From positions 1 to 6,237 of the forward strand of contig CBFDBJ010000116.1 in assembly GCA_965603015.1 (NCBI GenBank): a stretch of DNA of 6,237 bases, in the 5' to 3' direction. Made by a program: the position numbers and the translations under genes. This stretch comes from JAUWTJ01 sp965603015 (lineage in GTDB: Bacteria > Pseudomonadota > Alphaproteobacteria > M2410). The notes beneath the pieces are model-generated. The model ran no database searches, was not told the DNA's origin, and worked only from the letters and a program-made list of their open reading frames with translations. Of this stretch, positions 4,439 through 6,237 are shown piece after piece; within the stretch, counting starts at the first letter, position 1; every line of letters begins with the position of its first letter.

Positions 4439-6237
4439 ATGACTTACGCTGAACTCTCCACCGCATCCAATTTCTCGTTTCTGCGCGGGGCGTCGCATGG
4501 GGATGAGCTGGTGCTGCAGGCCAGTGCGCTGGGGCTGTCGGCGATCGGGGTGGCGGATCGGAATACGCTTGCCGGTGTCGTTCGGGCGCACACCTCGGCA
4601 AAGGAAGCGGGGCTGCAGCTGCTGGTCGGCGCGCGGCTGGTCAGCGAAGACGGCTTTGAGGTCATCGCCTACCCGCAAGACCGCGCCGCATGGGGGCGGC
4701 TGTCGCGGCTTCTGACCCTTGGTAATCGCCGGGCGCCGAAGGGGGAATGTTATCTCTCGCTGGACGATATTATCGAAGCGGGCGCGGGGCAGGTTTTTAT
4801 CGCCATGCCGCCGCTGCAGATTGAACCGCCCGAAGCCTTCCGGCGGGATTGCACAAAGCTGGCAGAAGCCTTCCCCGATACTCTCTGGCTTGGCCTCTCT
4901 TGCCTCTATAATGGCAAGGACACGCTCCGCCTCGGCATGCTGGATGCCTTTGCCCGCTCCCTCGAAATTCCCACAGTGGCAACCAACGACGTGCTTTATC
5001 ATGCGCCGGGCAGGCGGGTTTTACAGGATGTCCTGACCTGCGTGCGTGAACACACGACGATCCATGCCGCCGGGTTTCTGCTCGAGGCCAATGCAGAGCG
5101 GCATCTGAAGGGTCCACAGGAAATGGCGCGGCTCTTCAAGGCGTACCCGCAAGCCATTCGTCAGACGGAAGAGATCGCGCGGCGCGTGACCTTCTCGCTC
5201 GATGAACTGGCCTATGACTATCCGGATGAGGTTCTGGGCAATGCCGCGACACCTCAGGACGAACTCATCCGCCTGGCCTGGGACGGGGCCGCAGAGCGCT
5301 ATCCGGAGGGGATCCCGCCGAAGATCCGCAAGATTATTGCCCACGAACTGGAACTCATCGACGAACTCAACTATGCGCCCTATTTTTTGACCGTCTACGA
5401 TATGGTGCGCTTTGCCCGCTCTGAGGGCATCCTGTGTCAGGGCAGGGGATCGGCGGCGAATTCTGCGGTTTGTTATATGCTCGGCATTACATCGGTCGAT
5501 CCGACCAAGGTTGATCTCCTGTTCGAGCGGTTTATCTCTGCGGAACGAAACGAGCCGCCCGATATTGACGTCGACTTCGAGCATGAGCGCCGTGAAGAGG
5601 TTATTCAGTACATCTACAATAAGTATGGCCGCCACCGCGCCGGTATTGCGGCCACCGTTATTACTTACCGTACCAAAAGCGCCATCCGGGACGTTGGAAA
5701 GGTCATGGGGCTGTCGATGGATACTGTCGGCGCGCTCGCCGGAACGGTCTGGGGCTGGTCGAGCGGCGGCGTCGATGAAGACCATGTGCGCGAGATTGGC
5801 CTTGATCCGGACGATCCGAACCTGATGATGGCCATGGAGCTGGCGCGTCAGGTGACGGGGTTCCCGCGCCATCTGTCCCAGCATGTCGGCGGCTTTGTCA
5901 TCACGCGCGACGCGCTGTCCGAAGTTGTGCCGATTGCCAATGCGGCAATGGCGGATCGTACCTTTGTCGAATGGGACAAGGATGACCTTGATGCGCTGGG
6001 TATCCTCAAGATCGACGTTCTGGCCCTTGGCATGCTGACCGCCATCGCCAAGGCCTTCACCATGTTCGAGCAGCACTACGATAAATCCTTTAATCTCGCG
6101 ACGATCCCCGCCGATGACCCGCGCACCTACGATATGCTGTGCCGCGGCGACAGCGTTGGCACGTTCCAGGTCGAGAGCCGGGCGCAGATGTCCATGCTGC
6201 CGCGCCTCAAACCGCGCAATTTCTATGATCTGGTCAT
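4439..6237 (+). CDS. dnaE2: DnaE2 (ImuC), error-prone C-family DNA polymerase, 3' end cut by window
   Basis: The first 599 codons are visible with no stop; complete homologues are about 1,050-1,130 aa. The N-terminal PHP domain begins YAELSTASNFSFLRGASH (3-20) and has VADRNTLAG (38-46), where the His common in replicative DnaE (DH) is Arg41, typical of DnaE2. The polymerase core has QGRGSAANS (334-342) and PPDIDVDF with Asp377 and Asp379. The third catalytic Asp is Asp526 in LKIDVLALG. The sequence therefore predicts an active polymerase. The established role is mutagenic translesion synthesis with ImuA and ImuB after DNA damage. ATG at 4439 fits the family N-terminus; an in-frame GTG at 4433 is possible, and an in-frame TGA at 4424 bars anything longer. 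The ribosome site is weak. Here dnaE2 is separated from imuB by 419 bp holding a GIY-YIG gene and a palindrome, and no separate LexA box was seen. Confidence 0.97.
   Translation, partial: MTYAELSTASNFSFLRGASHGDELVLQASALGLSAIGVADRNTLAGVVRAHTSAKEAGLQLLVGARLVSEDGFEVIAYPQDRAAWGRLSRLLTLGNRRAPKGECYLSLDDIIEAGAGQVFIAMPPLQIEPPEAFRRDCTKLAEAFPDTLWLGLSCLYNGKDTLRLGMLDAFARSLEIPTVATNDVLYHAPGRRVLQDVLTCVREHTTIHAAGFLLEANAERHLKGPQEMARLFKAYPQAIRQTEEIARRVTFSLDELAYDYPDEVLGNAATPQDELIRLAWDGAAERYPEGIPPKIRKIIAHELELIDELNYAPYFLTVYDMVRFARSEGILCQGRGSAANSAVCYMLGITSVDPTKVDLLFERFISAERNEPPDIDVDFEHERREEVIQYIYNKYGRHRAGIAATVITYRTKSAIRDVGKVMGLSMDTVGALAGTVWGWSSGGVDEDHVREIGLDPDDPNLMMAMELARQVTGFPRHLSQHVGGFVITRDALSEVVPIANAAMADRTFVEWDKDDLDALGILKIDVLALGMLTAIAKAFTMFEQHYDKSFNLATIPADDPRTYDMLCRGDSVGTFQVESRAQMSMLPRLKPRNFYDLV

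Noticed and set aside
4307..5002. Minus-strand open frame with a CHTRACPGYP peptide near its start
   Set aside because: That peptide is the translation of the palindromic repeat and occurs in many mis-called proteins; the rest is antisense to dnaE2.
5021..6076. Long open frame (351 codons) on the minus strand
   Set aside because: It is antisense to the well-supported dnaE2 coding sequence and has no recognisable domain.

Overview
The window looks like a chromosomal segment of an alphaproteobacterium. Three things support this. It carries the imuA-imuB-dnaE2 mutagenesis cassette. It has a LexA box of the alphaproteobacterial form (GAAC-N7-GAAC). It also has two copies of a CCCGGG-rich palindromic repeat of a kind common in that class. 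The core genes are GC-rich, while two small genes are visibly AT-richer. I cannot name the genus from the sequence.

Layout: (1) 1-62 is a partial copy of a dispersed palindromic repeat. (2) 86-697, minus strand, is a glutathione S-transferase family gene. (3) 879-1310, minus strand, is an AT-rich gene of unknown function; its frame stays open upstream to 1406 apart from one TAG. (4) 1408-1451 is a promoter followed directly by a LexA box, in the divergent gap. (5) 1481-2428 is imuA, 2289-4019 is imuB (140 bp overlap), and 4439 to the window end is dnaE2, cut by the window edge after about 599 codons. (6) Between imuB and dnaE2 lie a 98-aa GIY-YIG nuclease-like gene (4021-4317) and a complete 73-bp copy of the same repeat (4336-4408).

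How the genes work together: in established models, LexA cleavage after DNA damage releases imuA-imuB-dnaE2. ImuB is a catalytically dead Y-family polymerase relative that acts as the sliding-clamp adaptor. ImuA is a RecA-like accessory protein, and DnaE2 is the C-family polymerase that performs error-prone translesion synthesis. The sequence agrees: ImuB lacks the acidic catalytic residues, and the visible part of DnaE2 keeps all three catalytic aspartates.

The most notable points are the GIY-YIG/palindrome pair inside the SOS operon; covariation in the repeat at two scales (within each arm and between arms); a LexA box about equally far from imuA and from a possible upstream start of the divergent unknown gene; and a single in-frame TAG in that gene's upstream extension. 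I do not see a clearly new multi-gene defence or metabolic system here.
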